From Sphingopyxis sp. YR583 (GTDB lineage: Bacteria > Pseudomonadota > Alphaproteobacteria > Sphingomonadales > Sphingomonadaceae): DNA of 64,000 nucleotides. The notes beneath the pieces were generated by a model. The model searched no databases. It saw nothing but the letters and a program-made list of their open reading frames with translations, and was not told the origin of the DNA. Position numbers and translations under genes: made by a program. Positions 1 through 7,689 of this stretch are shown one piece after another (the stretch's first letter is position 1; each line of letters opens with the position of its first letter). Location: the NCBI RefSeq assembly GCF_900108295.1, contig NZ_FNWK01000005.1, forward strand, positions 1-64,000. The letters run 5' to 3'.

Positions 1-324
1 GTAAAGGGCCTCGTCGAAAAACCGCCGGTCGCCGAAGCACCGTCGAACCTGATCATTTCGGGCCGCTATATCCTGCAACCCGAAGTGATGCGCGTTCTCG
101 AAAAACAGGAAAAGGGCGCGGGCGAGGAAATTCAGCTGACCGATGCGATGGCGACGATGATCGGCACCCAGCCCTTTCACGCCGTTACCTTCGACGGTGC
201 GCGTTACGACTGTGGATCGAAGGCCGGATATATTCAGGCCAATCTGGCAGTGGCGCTCGGACGGCCCGACATGGCGGACGAAGTTCGCGCCTTTGCGGTC
301 GATCTGCTGGAGCGCCGCCGGTAA
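1..324 (+). CDS. galU: UTP-glucose-1-phosphate uridylyltransferase, C-terminal part
   Basis: The frame is open from base 1, so this is the last 107 residues of a gene cut by the window edge. It begins VKGLVEKP and contains SNLIISGRYIL, GEEIQLTDAM and YDCGSKAGYIQANL, which are the usual C-terminal motifs of bacterial GalU. GalU makes UDP-glucose from UTP and glucose-1-phosphate in the cytoplasm for envelope polysaccharide synthesis. The stop is followed by about 600 bases with no convincing gene, so it probably ends its transcript. The family call is firm; the N-terminal nucleotide-binding part lies outside the window. Confidence 0.93.
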   Translation, partial: VKGLVEKPPVAEAPSNLIISGRYILQPEVMRVLEKQEKGAGEEIQLTDAMATMIGTQPFHAVTFDGARYDCGSKAGYIQANLAVALGRPDMADEVRAFAVDLLERRR

Positions 325-345
325 CGATCTGCGCCACAATGCAAC

Positions 346-492
346 TTAAATGCAACCCGCTGCCAAATTCGCACAAAACCCCGGCTGGCGCGCGGCGCGA
401 TCGGAGGCCACCGACTCAGGAAACGACTCGGCGAGGATATTGCGTTTCTCGCCAAAGGTTTCGGGCACATTAAACTCACGTATATGCGGCAC
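346..492 (-). CDS. possible 48-residue protein or gene remnant
   Basis: A short frame from a GTG reads VPHIREFNVPETFGEKRN and ends at a TAA. It has mostly G or C in third codon positions and a protein-like composition, in a stretch otherwise without a gene. No ribosome binding site is obvious and I do not recognise the family. It could be the 3' end of a decayed gene. Apart from this I see nothing supportable between 325 and 844. Confidence 0.2.
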   Translation of the reverse strand: MPHIREFNVPETFGEKRNILAESFPESVASDRAARQPGFCANLAAGCI

Positions 493-844
493 GCTGTGCG
501 ATTAGATCGTAGAGACGCACCCGTTGGCACGGCAAAGCCTCCAACCTCAGCACGACGGGGACGGCATCGAGCAGCGCGTGATTTAGTCGCCCGGCATGCT
601 GCTGCGGAACAATCACTTCGCCAATTACACACCCGACCGTGACCATAATGCACCACATTTCCAGCAGTTAGCCGCAGGGCGAGCTGAGCGCGGCAGGCAC
701 GCATCACTGAACTGTGGCCTCGGCGGCAGGATATAATCCTACACCCCGAAACGCAAAAGAATCACCCATTCGGCGGCTCGTCTCGAATCGGGACAAGCAG
801 CTCAAAAACGGTCTCTTACGATTCGACTCCCGCGCGCAATGCGT

Positions 845-867
845 GTAACTATTATGTTACTAATTAA
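845..867 (+). promoter_or_regulatory. AT-rich box shared by the two PEP-CTERM genes
   Basis: GTAACTATTA followed two bases later by TTACTAATTAA lies about 45-65 bases upstream of the PEP-CTERM start at 911. The same two words occur, rearranged, upstream of the second PEP-CTERM gene at 2990-3009. This is an AT-rich island in GC-rich DNA, consistent with a promoter or a common operator. That role is inferred. Confidence 0.4.
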
Positions 868-910
868 GCAACGGACTGGGGTCGCAACCTTTTCGGGCAG
901 GAGCGCGACT

Positions 911-1546
911 ATGCGTAATTTGATTAAACTTACCGCGGCAATCGCGATGGTCGGAGCAAGCGTTCCGGCATCGGCTGCCGTCACCATTTGCCTCGGCGGC
1001 GGCTGCGCTGCACAGCCGGGTTCGAACGTTCTGGTCACGGAGGGTGTCCCCGGACTCAATGTCACGGGCACGCTTAACAACGCCCCTGGGACTGTGAACT
1101 TTTCGTCGACCGAACAGCTCATCGGCCTCGCTAACGGACAGGCTCGTGTGGGCGCCGTTGACGGCGTCCTCAACAACCCCCTGACCTTCTCGCTGACGGG
1201 CGGCTTGATCACCGCACTCGAGTTCAACATCGACGCACTTACCAGCGGCAATGTTATCTTCTCGTTCTCGGGCGGCGATAGCAATGGCCTCGTGACGAGC
1301 GCCTACGCCATTGGCCAGAACGGCAGCAACTTCTTCAATGCCTTCAACGGCACCTTCTCGAGCGTCACGATGACCTTTGCTGATGGCGCCACGGTTTCCG
1401 ATGTCGGCCAATTCCGCCTCAACTCCGCACAGGCTGTTGCGGCTGTGCCTGAGCCGGCCACTTGGGCGCTGATGATGCTCGGCTTCGGCGCGATCGGCTT
1501 CTCGGTACGTCGCCGCAAGCAGGACGTCCGCGTCCGCTACGCATAA
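911..1546 (+). CDS. PEP-CTERM sorting domain protein
   Basis: A 211-residue exported protein. It starts with a signal peptide (MRNLIKLTAAIAMVGA, ending near ASAAV) and ends with the sorting signal VPEPATWALMMLGFGA, a hydrophobic stretch and the basic tail VRRRKQ at residues 179-211. Such tails are recognised by exosortase EpsH/XrtA-type systems, which process proteins at the envelope, usually in exopolysaccharide producers. The middle is low-complexity, rich in Gly, Asn, Thr and Ser, with no catalytic motif. The start at 911 is chosen over an upstream ATG at 839 because GCAGGAG sits just before it and the signal peptide begins there. No exosortase gene is in the window. Confidence 0.88.
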   Translation: MRNLIKLTAAIAMVGASVPASAAVTICLGGGCAAQPGSNVLVTEGVPGLNVTGTLNNAPGTVNFSSTEQLIGLANGQARVGAVDGVLNNPLTFSLTGGLITALEFNIDALTSGNVIFSFSGGDSNGLVTSAYAIGQNGSNFFNAFNGTFSSVTMTFADGATVSDVGQFRLNSAQAVAAVPEPATWALMMLGFGAIGFSVRRRKQDVRVRYA

Positions 1547-1550
1547 TCGG

Positions 1551-1568
1551 CTGCCCCCTCGGGGGCAG
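1551..1568 (+). terminator. hairpin after PEP-CTERM gene
   Basis: CTGCCCC and GGGGCAG form a 7-base-pair stem with a CTCG loop four bases after the stop. There is no clear T-run, so it is a weak terminator candidate. Confidence 0.45.
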
Positions 1569-1569
1569 A

Positions 1570-2239
1570 TTGGCTCGGCATGATTTTGAGGGCACCACCT
1601 TCTCTCAATGCCGACGAAGTACCCCCGCCCCGGCAGTTGCATCTGGTCCACGGATGTAACTGCCGGGGACGCTTCGTTTGGGGATATAGTCCCCCGGGGT
1701 GATCCGAGCAGCAAATTGTGAGCTACTGGTCGAACGCTTTGGTGCGGAGAATACCGATGCTCGGATCCAAGTATGGCGCGCGCGGACGCCTTCACCCCAT
1801 CGCGAACACCGGCCAATTCCTACTCCCACTAAACTTCGCCAACTGAATTGGCCGGGTAACTGGATCCCGGCCGCCGTCGCATTGCGATCTGCCCGTCCGG
1901 GCGATGCGAATTTGTTTGTTTCCTAGGGGCGAACGGGGGACCCCAACCCGACGCAGAATGGCGCCAACAGGGGCCGCGCGATCCAGAACAGAGAGGCGTG
2001 CCGCAGCTATGCCCGCTCGCCGGCGAACCCTCGCTTCCAAACGGGCCAGCTCATAATCCCAGCCTTGCCGCACTCGCCGTCACGCAAACGCAGCGGTAAC
2101 GGCCGCTCACGCTATCGTTAGACGCATATCCATACTGGAGGCTGGCCGAAAGTCGAGCAGCCAATCTTGCTCATGTTCAGTTCCGACCTGAGGCGCCTTG
2201 ATAGTGTCTGAATAAGGGGGGGCCGCACACGCGATCGAC
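1570..2239. other. gene-free stretch between the two PEP-CTERM genes
   Basis: About 670 bases with several mid-length open frames on both strands, none of which gives a recognisable or well-composed protein or has a ribosome binding site. Its only striking structure is the long hairpin at 1628-1668. It probably holds eroded sequence. Confidence 0.5.
1628..1668. repeat. long perfect hairpin
   Basis: The arm CCCCGGCAGTTGCATC pairs with GATGTAACTGCCGGGG over 16 positions, one of them a G-T wobble, around a 9-base loop. The stem is much longer than the other hairpins here and no T-run follows. It might be a mobile-repeat palindrome, a recombination site or a structured RNA. No second copy is visible in the window. 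Confidence 0.6.
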
Positions 2240-2269
2240 AAAAAAAAGGGGCGACCAATGGCCGCCCCT
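2240..2269 (-). terminator. rho-independent terminator of the minus-strand PEP-CTERM gene
   Basis: On the minus strand AGGGGCG and CGCCCCT form a 7-base-pair stem followed directly by a run of T. It lies 22 bases after the stop of the gene that begins at 2939. Confidence 0.85.
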
Positions 2270-2291
2270 CGAAACCCGTGTGGTTTGTTTG

Positions 2292-2939
2292 TCAGGCGAA
2301 CTTGAGCACGCCGACCTGACGGCGCCGGCGCATACCAAAGCCGACCGCACCGAAGCCGAGCATCATCAGCGCCCAGGTTGCGGGTTCCGGCACAGCGTTG
2401 ATGGTGAAGTTGTCGGCCTCGAACGCATTTCCGGTCGAGCTCAGACGGAGCGAAGCAAGGGCCCCGACATCGCTACCCGTGACGTCGAACCGAACAAGCG
2501 GATTGAGATTCGGGTCCGTCTGGCTGCCATTCGCCGGGTTAAAAATGTTCGAGCCGGTGAAGCTTGCGAGAACATTGCCGCCGCCATCGAGGAATTCGAG
2601 TGTATTGTAGGAGTCTACCGAACCCCAGAGAAAGCTTACATTGAATATGTCGCCGATCGACGACAGATCCAGCACGCCCGATGGGCCATCGGCCGGGCCG
2701 ACGGTCCAATAGTTGCCGGTGCTTCCAAACGGCTGTGCACGGATACCGTCAAGCGAGCCGCTGGTTACGAGACCGCCCGTTACCGGTGCGGCCGTCTCGA
2801 AATTATAGGTCGGGGTCGGGCCCGAATAGGGATTGGTGCCCGGCGTGACGGTTCCCAGCGTGATCGCGGCATTTGCCGCAGCGGGGAGCGCCAGAGCGGC
2901 AGCGGAAACCAGCATTAACTTTGTAATAAAAGTACGCAT
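2292..2939 (-). CDS. PEP-CTERM sorting domain protein
   Basis: A 215-residue exported protein: signal peptide MRTFITKLMLVSAAALALPA, a Gly/Ser/Thr/Asn-rich middle, and the C-terminal sorting signal VPEPATWALMMLGFGA with basic tail MRRRRQ at 183-215. The tail matches that of the protein at 911-1546 almost exactly, while the middles differ. The middle (DGIRAQPFGSTGNYWTVG, SFLWGSVDSYNTLEF) resembles the beta-sandwich exported proteins of this class, but no enzymatic motif is visible. ATG at 2939 is preferred over 2954 because GGAG sits nine bases before it. The two genes converge and probably respond to one signal, since they share an upstream box. Confidence 0.88.
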   Translation of the reverse strand: MRTFITKLMLVSAAALALPAAANAAITLGTVTPGTNPYSGPTPTYNFETAAPVTGGLVTSGSLDGIRAQPFGSTGNYWTVGPADGPSGVLDLSSIGDIFNVSFLWGSVDSYNTLEFLDGGGNVLASFTGSNIFNPANGSQTDPNLNPLVRFDVTGSDVGALASLRLSSTGNAFEADNFTINAVPEPATWALMMLGFGAVGFGMRRRRQVGVLKFA

Positions 2940-2989
2940 CGTCGGTATCTCCATAGCGGAAACAGGCCGTGCGACTCGCCCTGTCGTGT

Positions 2990-3009
2990 TAATAGTTACT
3001 AATCATTAA
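2990..3009 (-). promoter_or_regulatory. AT-rich box upstream of second PEP-CTERM gene
   Basis: On the minus strand TTAATGATTAGTAAC overlaps GTAACTATTA, the decamer also found upstream of the first PEP-CTERM gene. It lies about 50-70 bases before the start at 2939. A shared promoter or operator is inferred. From here to 3291 I see no other gene. Confidence 0.4.
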
Positions 3010-3291
3010 CTCGATTCGCGCCGTTGGCGAGTCAAAAATCAAAAACATGTCCCGATTCGGGATTCTTGGCGCAATCCGCGGCCATCGCGGTCAATCGGCC
3101 GAACCCAATTGGATGAGCGTCGCCGATCGCCATGCGCGCTCCGCCTTCTACAGCAAGAAGCGATGCCTCCCTGCTGATGGAGGAGCTAGCCATACGGCGC
3201 GAGTTCGTGGCCGTCCTCGTAACGGCAATTTAACCTCAGCTTACTATTTGAAAGCTCCAGAACGGAATTGCCCAAGGCGGGAGAATTCGCG

Positions 3292-3579
3292 GTGCTCAAT
3301 GATGTAGCAGGCGAAAAATCGATCATCGGACCTTTAGGTCGATTGACACGAGCGGATTTGCCTTCTTCAAATACGACGCATTGGACGAGCCGCCGAAAAG
3401 CCGAACTGATGGCGGCGATCGACGGCGGCCTCATCGGCCTTGCCGAAGCCTTAGAAGAGTACCGGCTAACTTCGGAGGAGCTTGCCGCTTGGCGAGAAAC
3501 GGTTGGCCGTGCCGGAATTCCGGGACTCCGGGTTACCCGGCATACGCACGCACTTGCCCCCGGTGACCCGGCTGGGTGA
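3292..3579 (+). CDS. SciP-like (DUF1153) small DNA-binding protein
   Basis: A 95-residue protein with the SciP/DUF1153 pattern: IIGPLGRLTRADLPSSNTTHW, then RRKAELMAAIDGGLIGL, a helix-turn-helix EALEEYRLTSEELAAW, and GLRVT. In Caulobacter, SciP is a CtrA inhibitor active in G1 cells. The alternative start TTG at 3268 is rejected because AGGCGGGAG lies eight bases before GTG 3292. Compared with my memory of canonical SciP (PPPDTKRWV, EEFLSWQ) this copy is diverged, with TTHWTS and EELAAWR. It sits alone in a mobile-looking region, so it may be a second paralogue, not the cell-cycle copy. The family is fairly sure; the function is inferred. Confidence 0.75.
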   Translation: MLNDVAGEKSIIGPLGRLTRADLPSSNTTHWTSRRKAELMAAIDGGLIGLAEALEEYRLTSEELAAWRETVGRAGIPGLRVTRHTHALAPGDPAG

Positions 3580-3827
3580 AGACCGCTCCATGATCGCCAT
3601 GAACCGCAACAATCCGTCCTAGGCGTTTTACGCGATCCGCCAGAGCCTGCGGCGAGATGACTCTCTCGGATCTCGTTCTTTCGTCGCTGGCCACTCCTAT
3701 ATCCACTGCCACTTGTCGGTTACGCAGCGCGGAGGGAGCAGTTGAACCCATCGGTTTGCTGCTCGCTGCGATCAGCGATGTATCGGCGACAATGCAAGTT
3801 CAGATGCGCCGCGGTTGCGATGGCGCA

Positions 3828-4019
3828 CTAGTCAGGCAGAAAACGATGGGCAAGTTGATCCAACTCGTCCGGCGTCACCTCGTCGCCCAGCCGCTTATTC
3901 AATATTTCGATGCCCGCGTTGACCTCTACCGCGGCCTCGATTTCGCCAAGCCGATCCAGAACCGAAAGCTGCGCGTATAATGCGTCACGTGCAGCGCGTA
4001 TTGCTATGTCTTTTTCCAT
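3828..4019 (-). CDS. hypothetical 63-residue protein
   Basis: The protein starts MEKDIAIRAARDALYAQL and continues as an almost wholly helical, acidic sequence ending DELDQLAHRFLPD. Third codon positions favour G or C, unlike the overlapping plus-strand frame, which supports this strand. GGAGG occurs about 12 bases upstream of the ATG, a long but usable spacing. There is no signal peptide, membrane segment or recognised domain. It lies between the SciP-like gene and the recombinase, divergent from the latter. Confidence 0.6.
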   Translation of the reverse strand: MEKDIAIRAARDALYAQLSVLDRLGEIEAAVEVNAGIEILNKRLGDEVTPDELDQLAHRFLPD

Positions 4020-4217
4020 CGGCTTCGACCGCCTCCCCAGCCTCGTTATCTGAAAGTCGCCATCTGAAGGACGTTCACCATGTCGTCCAGTAGCAGGCCG
4101 ACTGGAGGCCCGAAACTCAAAATCAAACTGTCAATATCGCATGCGATGGTCGCGGACCGTGTCGGCCGAAGAGGATCACCTTCGAAAGGCGAGCGGTTCC
4201 TATATAGCGGAGACTAT

Positions 4218-5858
4218 ATGTCGCAACATACCTTCATCGCCGGGTCAGCGTGTGAGCTAACTCCGGCAGCGCAATATATCCGCATGTCCACCGAGCATCA
4301 GCGCTACTCGCCGGACAATCAACGTACAGCGATTGCCGCTTTCGCTGCCCGTCGCGGTTTTGATATTGTAGAGACTTACATAGACGCTGGGCGCAGCGGT
4401 CTAACGCTAGCACGGCGCCCGGCCTTGAAGCAGCTTTTCGCAGATGTGCTTTCCGGTCAGGCGAAATTTCGTGCAATTCTGGTTCTTGATGTCAGCCGTT
4501 GGGGTAGATTTCAGGATACCGATCAATCGGCGCATTACGAATATATGTGCCGTGCCGCAGGGGTGCAGGTTCATTATTGCACCGAGCCCTTTGACAACGA
4601 CGGCGACCCTTTGTCGTCAATGATGAAACATATGAAAAGGGTTATGGCCGCCGAATATAGCCGGGAACTGTCGGTGAAAATCTCTCGCGCCCAGCGGCAG
4701 CAGGCGGGCTTGGGGTACAAGCAGGGCGGAGATCCCCCCTTGGGGCTAAGGCGCCAGGTCGTGGACGAGAGCGGCGCACCCCGAATGATTTTGGCTCGCG
4801 GTCAGCGCAAAGCCCTAAGCACCGACAAGGTTGTCTATGTCCGGGGCCCTGCAAGCGAGATTGCGCTCGTTCGCAATATATTCCGGCTCTTCGTGGAAGA
4901 GAAACTCCGCCTCGGGCAGATCGAGAAATGGCTGAACGCTCGAGACAAGCGGCAAGCAAACGGGAAACCGTGGACCACCAGCGCCGTGCGCCGACTACTA
5001 ATGCAAGATCTCTATGCCGGCCGCTATGTATTTGGAAAGAGATCCAATAACCTCGGCCGACCATCATATACGCCACCGAGTCACTGGGTTACGGCGGACG
5101 TGATGGTACCAGTCGTGACGAACGAAATCTTTCGCGCCGCTGAGCGCCGGTTGAAATCCATCACCCGCAGAGTCTATTCGACCGAGGAGATCGAGACCGG
5201 GCTCGAGCGCTTGCTTGCAGAAAGAGGCCATTTATCGGGGCGTTTTATTCAACAATGCAGCTATCTGCCGTCGCCGGAGGCTATCGACACCCGATACGGC
5301 AGTCTAGCGGCCGCGTTTCGAACGGTCGGCTTCGAAATCCCCTCTCGGATCAAGAAGAACCCGGCCGGCCTTCCCTACTCGGATGATGAACTCCTCAACG
5401 ATTTGCGTCGGATCTACCAAGACCGGGGTTATTTAAGTGGGCATGCGGTCGACGCCGATTCCAACTCCCCCAGCAAAAAATACTTCGTCCGACGATTTGG
5501 TTCTTTGGCGAAGGCGTTCGAACTGGCGGGCGTCGAAGTCACCTCAACGGAAAAGCGACGAGCGGCGATCGCATTTCGCGACGAGAACGGGTTATCCCAC
5601 AAGCCACCCAAGAAGGCGGCACGCCGAAACCTTGATGGCTCCGCATTCACGGATGACCAGCTTCTGGGTCATCTACGGCGTCTTCTACGGGAACATGGTT
5701 ATTTGTCCGTGCCACTAATCGACGCGGATCCTGAGGTTCCCGCGAAGAATCTCTTTCGCAGGCGCTTCGGTGGGCTCCGTGCGGCATATGCACGCGTCGG
5801 CTTTTTCAGTAGTCAGAGCGATATTGTACGCGCGGCGCATGCGCGGCTCGCTTCATGA
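4218..5858 (+). CDS. large serine recombinase with C-terminal homing-type repeats
   Basis: A 546-residue site-specific recombinase. The resolvase domain (about 18-160) has YIRMS with catalytic Ser24 and the SRWGRFQD motif at 93-100. A recombinase domain follows (about 185-300; PPLGLRRQ, RRLLMQDLYAGRYVFG). The C-terminal third holds three related units beginning near residues 322, 389 and 479, with the pattern LL..L.R...RGYLS...D and FGSLAKAF..AG, like homing-endonuclease-associated repeats. Zinc-ribbon cysteines typical of large serine integrases are not evident. ATG 4218 is chosen because GGAG precedes it by six bases; an upstream in-frame ATG at 4080 lacks one. No directionality factor or phage genes are nearby, so it may be a stand-alone or stranded integrase. 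Confidence 0.88.
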   Translation: MSQHTFIAGSACELTPAAQYIRMSTEHQRYSPDNQRTAIAAFAARRGFDIVETYIDAGRSGLTLARRPALKQLFADVLSGQAKFRAILVLDVSRWGRFQDTDQSAHYEYMCRAAGVQVHYCTEPFDNDGDPLSSMMKHMKRVMAAEYSRELSVKISRAQRQQAGLGYKQGGDPPLGLRRQVVDESGAPRMILARGQRKALSTDKVVYVRGPASEIALVRNIFRLFVEEKLRLGQIEKWLNARDKRQANGKPWTTSAVRRLLMQDLYAGRYVFGKRSNNLGRPSYTPPSHWVTADVMVPVVTNEIFRAAERRLKSITRRVYSTEEIETGLERLLAERGHLSGRFIQQCSYLPSPEAIDTRYGSLAAAFRTVGFEIPSRIKKNPAGLPYSDDELLNDLRRIYQDRGYLSGHAVDADSNSPSKKYFVRRFGSLAKAFELAGVEVTSTEKRRAAIAFRDENGLSHKPPKKAARRNLDGSAFTDDQLLGHLRRLLREHGYLSVPLIDADPEVPAKNLFRRRFGGLRAAYARVGFFSSQSDIVRAAHARLAS

Positions 5859-5975
5859 TTCACGCGATCCTCGTTATGTGGGTTGCAGTATCATGATCCG
5901 GGGGCGGCCCAGGGAGGACCGGGCAGTCTAAAAAATAGAACCACCCCCGACTGCCGCGAACAAGTTTTCAAACGA

Positions 5976-6003
5976 AAGGCCCTGCCCCAAGGCAGAGCCT
6001 TTC
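5976..6003. terminator. hairpin downstream of recombinase
   Basis: AAAGGC and GCCTTT plus inner CTGCC and GGCAG form an 11-base-pair stem with one mismatch and a CCAA loop. The flanking A and T runs could let it work on both strands. It lies about 120 bases after the recombinase stop, in a 360-base stretch with no gene. Confidence 0.6.
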
Positions 6004-6114
6004 ACACCCCCTTTTGAATACCGAAAGAAAATGTCCTACAAAGCCGGGCGTCGCAGGCTAGGACATGTAAGGCGGACAAGGTACCAGCCACTCGCCCACA
6101 TAGCCTTGATCTAT

Positions 6115-6127
6115 GTTATCAGATAAC
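6115..6127. promoter_or_regulatory. 13-base palindrome
   Basis: GTTATC-A-GATAAC is a perfect palindrome around one central base, in an AT-rich patch about 90 bases upstream of the gene at 6219. It could be an operator. This rests on symmetry alone. Confidence 0.3.
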
Positions 6128-6218
6128 TAACCGAAGTGAATGTAGGGTGGTGCTCAAATCCAACCGCATGGGCCCAGGACCGGGGCCGGTGACGTCGATC
6201 GATCGTTAAGTGGGAGAC

Positions 6219-6647
6219 ATGTTCGTGGATGCGGTCGAACTTTCATTCCAGGCTCTCTCTCGGTGTGACGAGATTTTTGCGAAGAACCATATGTGGGAAA
6301 ATGTCCGCGCTGCGATGTTCCCGATGATCGAACAGAGCAATGACATCCGCGACGCTATCGTCGTCGACGATGAAACCGCGGCCAAGTTTGTGGTTTCTGT
6401 CCTTGCAAGATATGTGGAGCGACAGCTCGCGACGGGTAATTTCCACTGCCATCGCGGTACACTTGGTATCCACGGACAGAACCTTCGAGAGATCGCTGAA
6501 ACGGCTTTGCGCTATCTGGAGGAGCATAAAGCGATTTCGCACGACAGCTATCTAATGAAAATGAAGCATCTCAACGAGGTGGTGTCGACGGCAAGCCGTT
6601 CACAAAATATCGCGCCGACCGGGCGTGCAGACGTCGCCGGATCTTAA
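6219..6647 (+). CDS. hypothetical protein
   Basis: A 142-residue soluble protein starting MFVDAVELSFQALSRCDE. It is largely helical, with AAKFVVSVLARYVERQL and NLREIAETALRYLEEHKA, and has no signal peptide, membrane helix or motif I recognise. The start is uncertain: GGGAG at 6212-6216 is only two bases from ATG 6219 but eight bases from GTG 6225, which would remove two residues. Base composition is less GC-rich than the core genes later in the window, in line with an accessory region. The nearest neighbour on its strand is the recombinase. Confidence 0.55.
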   Translation: MFVDAVELSFQALSRCDEIFAKNHMWENVRAAMFPMIEQSNDIRDAIVVDDETAAKFVVSVLARYVERQLATGNFHCHRGTLGIHGQNLREIAETALRYLEEHKAISHDSYLMKMKHLNEVVSTASRSQNIAPTGRADVAGS

Positions 6648-6746
6648 ATTCAAGCCATTCCGAATCTCATTGCCCTTCGCGCTTCCGGGGTGCGGTGTCA
6701 TGGGACGGCGCGAGCAGACTGATCCCTCTCAAACCGTCCCGCTATA

Positions 6747-7121
6747 TCAGCGGCATTTCAGTTCGCCGCGATCGATTGCTCGCCCGAGCAAGGCTCCGCC
6801 TGCAGCGCCGATGATCGTCCCGACCGTGCGATCACGCCCGCCATCAAGTTCGCGGCCAACAAGGGCGCCGACAGCGCCGCCGATGATAAGGCCGGTGGTT
6901 CCGTTGTCGCGGCGGCAATGGTAGCGACCATCGTCAGCGCGCCAGATGCGGTCGCCGCGCGAGAGTTTGCGCGGCTCGTAATAGCGGCCGTAACTGTCAT
7001 ACAAGCCCCGGTCCTTCGCGCGTTTGCCATGCGCGGGCGCCCAAGGCGGCGGGTCCGCCAGAGCCGGCGGGCTCGGGATAGCGACGGCCACAAGAACCGC
7101 AGCAGCAAGAAGCTTCTTCAT
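6747..7121 (-). CDS. glycine-zipper envelope protein
   Basis: A 124-residue exported protein. The signal peptide is MKKLLAAAVLVAVAIPSPPALA. An Arg/Tyr-rich middle (GLYDSYGRYYEPRKLSRGDR, DGRYHCRRDNG) is followed by a glycine-zipper pair, TGLIIGGAVGALVGREL and TVGTIIGAAGGALLGRAI, ending in two basic residues and a Cys nearby. This layout matches small 17-kDa-antigen-like glycine-zipper 2TM proteins associated with the outer membrane or periplasm. GGAG precedes the ATG by about eight bases. It has no operon partner. The molecular role is unknown. Confidence 0.8.
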   Translation of the reverse strand: MKKLLAAAVLVAVAIPSPPALADPPPWAPAHGKRAKDRGLYDSYGRYYEPRKLSRGDRIWRADDGRYHCRRDNGTTGLIIGGAVGALVGRELDGGRDRTVGTIIGAAGGALLGRAIDRGELKCR

Positions 7122-7366
7122 GGCAAATTCTCCTACTGTGTGAGGCCATATTGAATCGCGAGTCCGAACGATCGCTGAACGATCAATTCAGCAATGGACA
7201 TGCTATCCTATCTGGCCTGATGCGGAATGTCAGCTTATGGACTCCCACATACGAAACCAGACCACCGTTCCTATTCGCGCAGATAAGTCTTGACCGCCTC
7301 CGTCATGAAACGGACGTTAGCTGCCCGTCTGCTTTCGAAGGTGGTGACTCAGTTTGCAATGCGGGG

Positions 7367-7570
7367 TTAGGTAAGTTTTCGATTGACATGCTTTTGCCGA
7401 GCAAGCTGCAAATCGCTTGCCCGGCACGCTCGAACAGGCCCATAGTCAAACCGCTCGCGCCCATGCCTTCTCGGGAAATAGGGCTGAAGACGCATCACCT
7501 GCTCATTCGTCAGCCAGATCAAATCGTTGAAATTCGAGCTCCTCCGCGGCTGCCTGAACATTGCCTCCAC
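7367..7570 (-). pseudogene. truncated IS5-family transposase N-terminus
   Basis: The minus-strand frame contains FNDLIWLTNEQVMRLQPYF followed by PRRHGRERFDY, which matches the N-terminus of IS5-family transposases (typically DLFWLTDEQ...L.PYFP). After about 45 residues the similarity stops and the frame ends at residue 67, so the catalytic DDE domain is gone. No terminal inverted repeats are visible. It is a transposition scar next to the recombinase region. The family is fairly sure; the exact IS is unknown. Confidence 0.6.
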
Positions 7571-7689
7571 CCGAAATAAATCGGTTCTGACCCTAGCGGC
7601 CTAGAGCTCAGACTGTCCCAATATGATTTAGGATAGGACTTGGATTACGCGGCATAGCATAGTAAAATCAACGGTAAGGGGGAACAGCG

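Noticed and set aside
476..658. 60-residue minus-strand open frame (IVPQQHAGRLNHALLDAV...)
   Set aside because: It overlaps the short frame at 346-492 in a different phase, has no binding site or recognised family, and the region shows several mutually incompatible frames, typical of non-coding GC-rich DNA.
860..1816. 318-residue minus-strand open frame across the PEP-CTERM gene
   Set aside because: It is the antisense of a well-supported gene, rich in Arg and His and without any recognisable motif, so it is a shadow frame of GC-rich DNA.
1792..2073. 93-residue minus-strand frame between the PEP-CTERM genes
   Set aside because: No ribosome binding site, no family, and an Arg-rich composition like a shadow. 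Kept as part of the gene-free stretch.
3657..3980. 107-residue plus-strand frame
   Set aside because: It overlaps the 63-residue minus-strand gene, whose codon use is much better.
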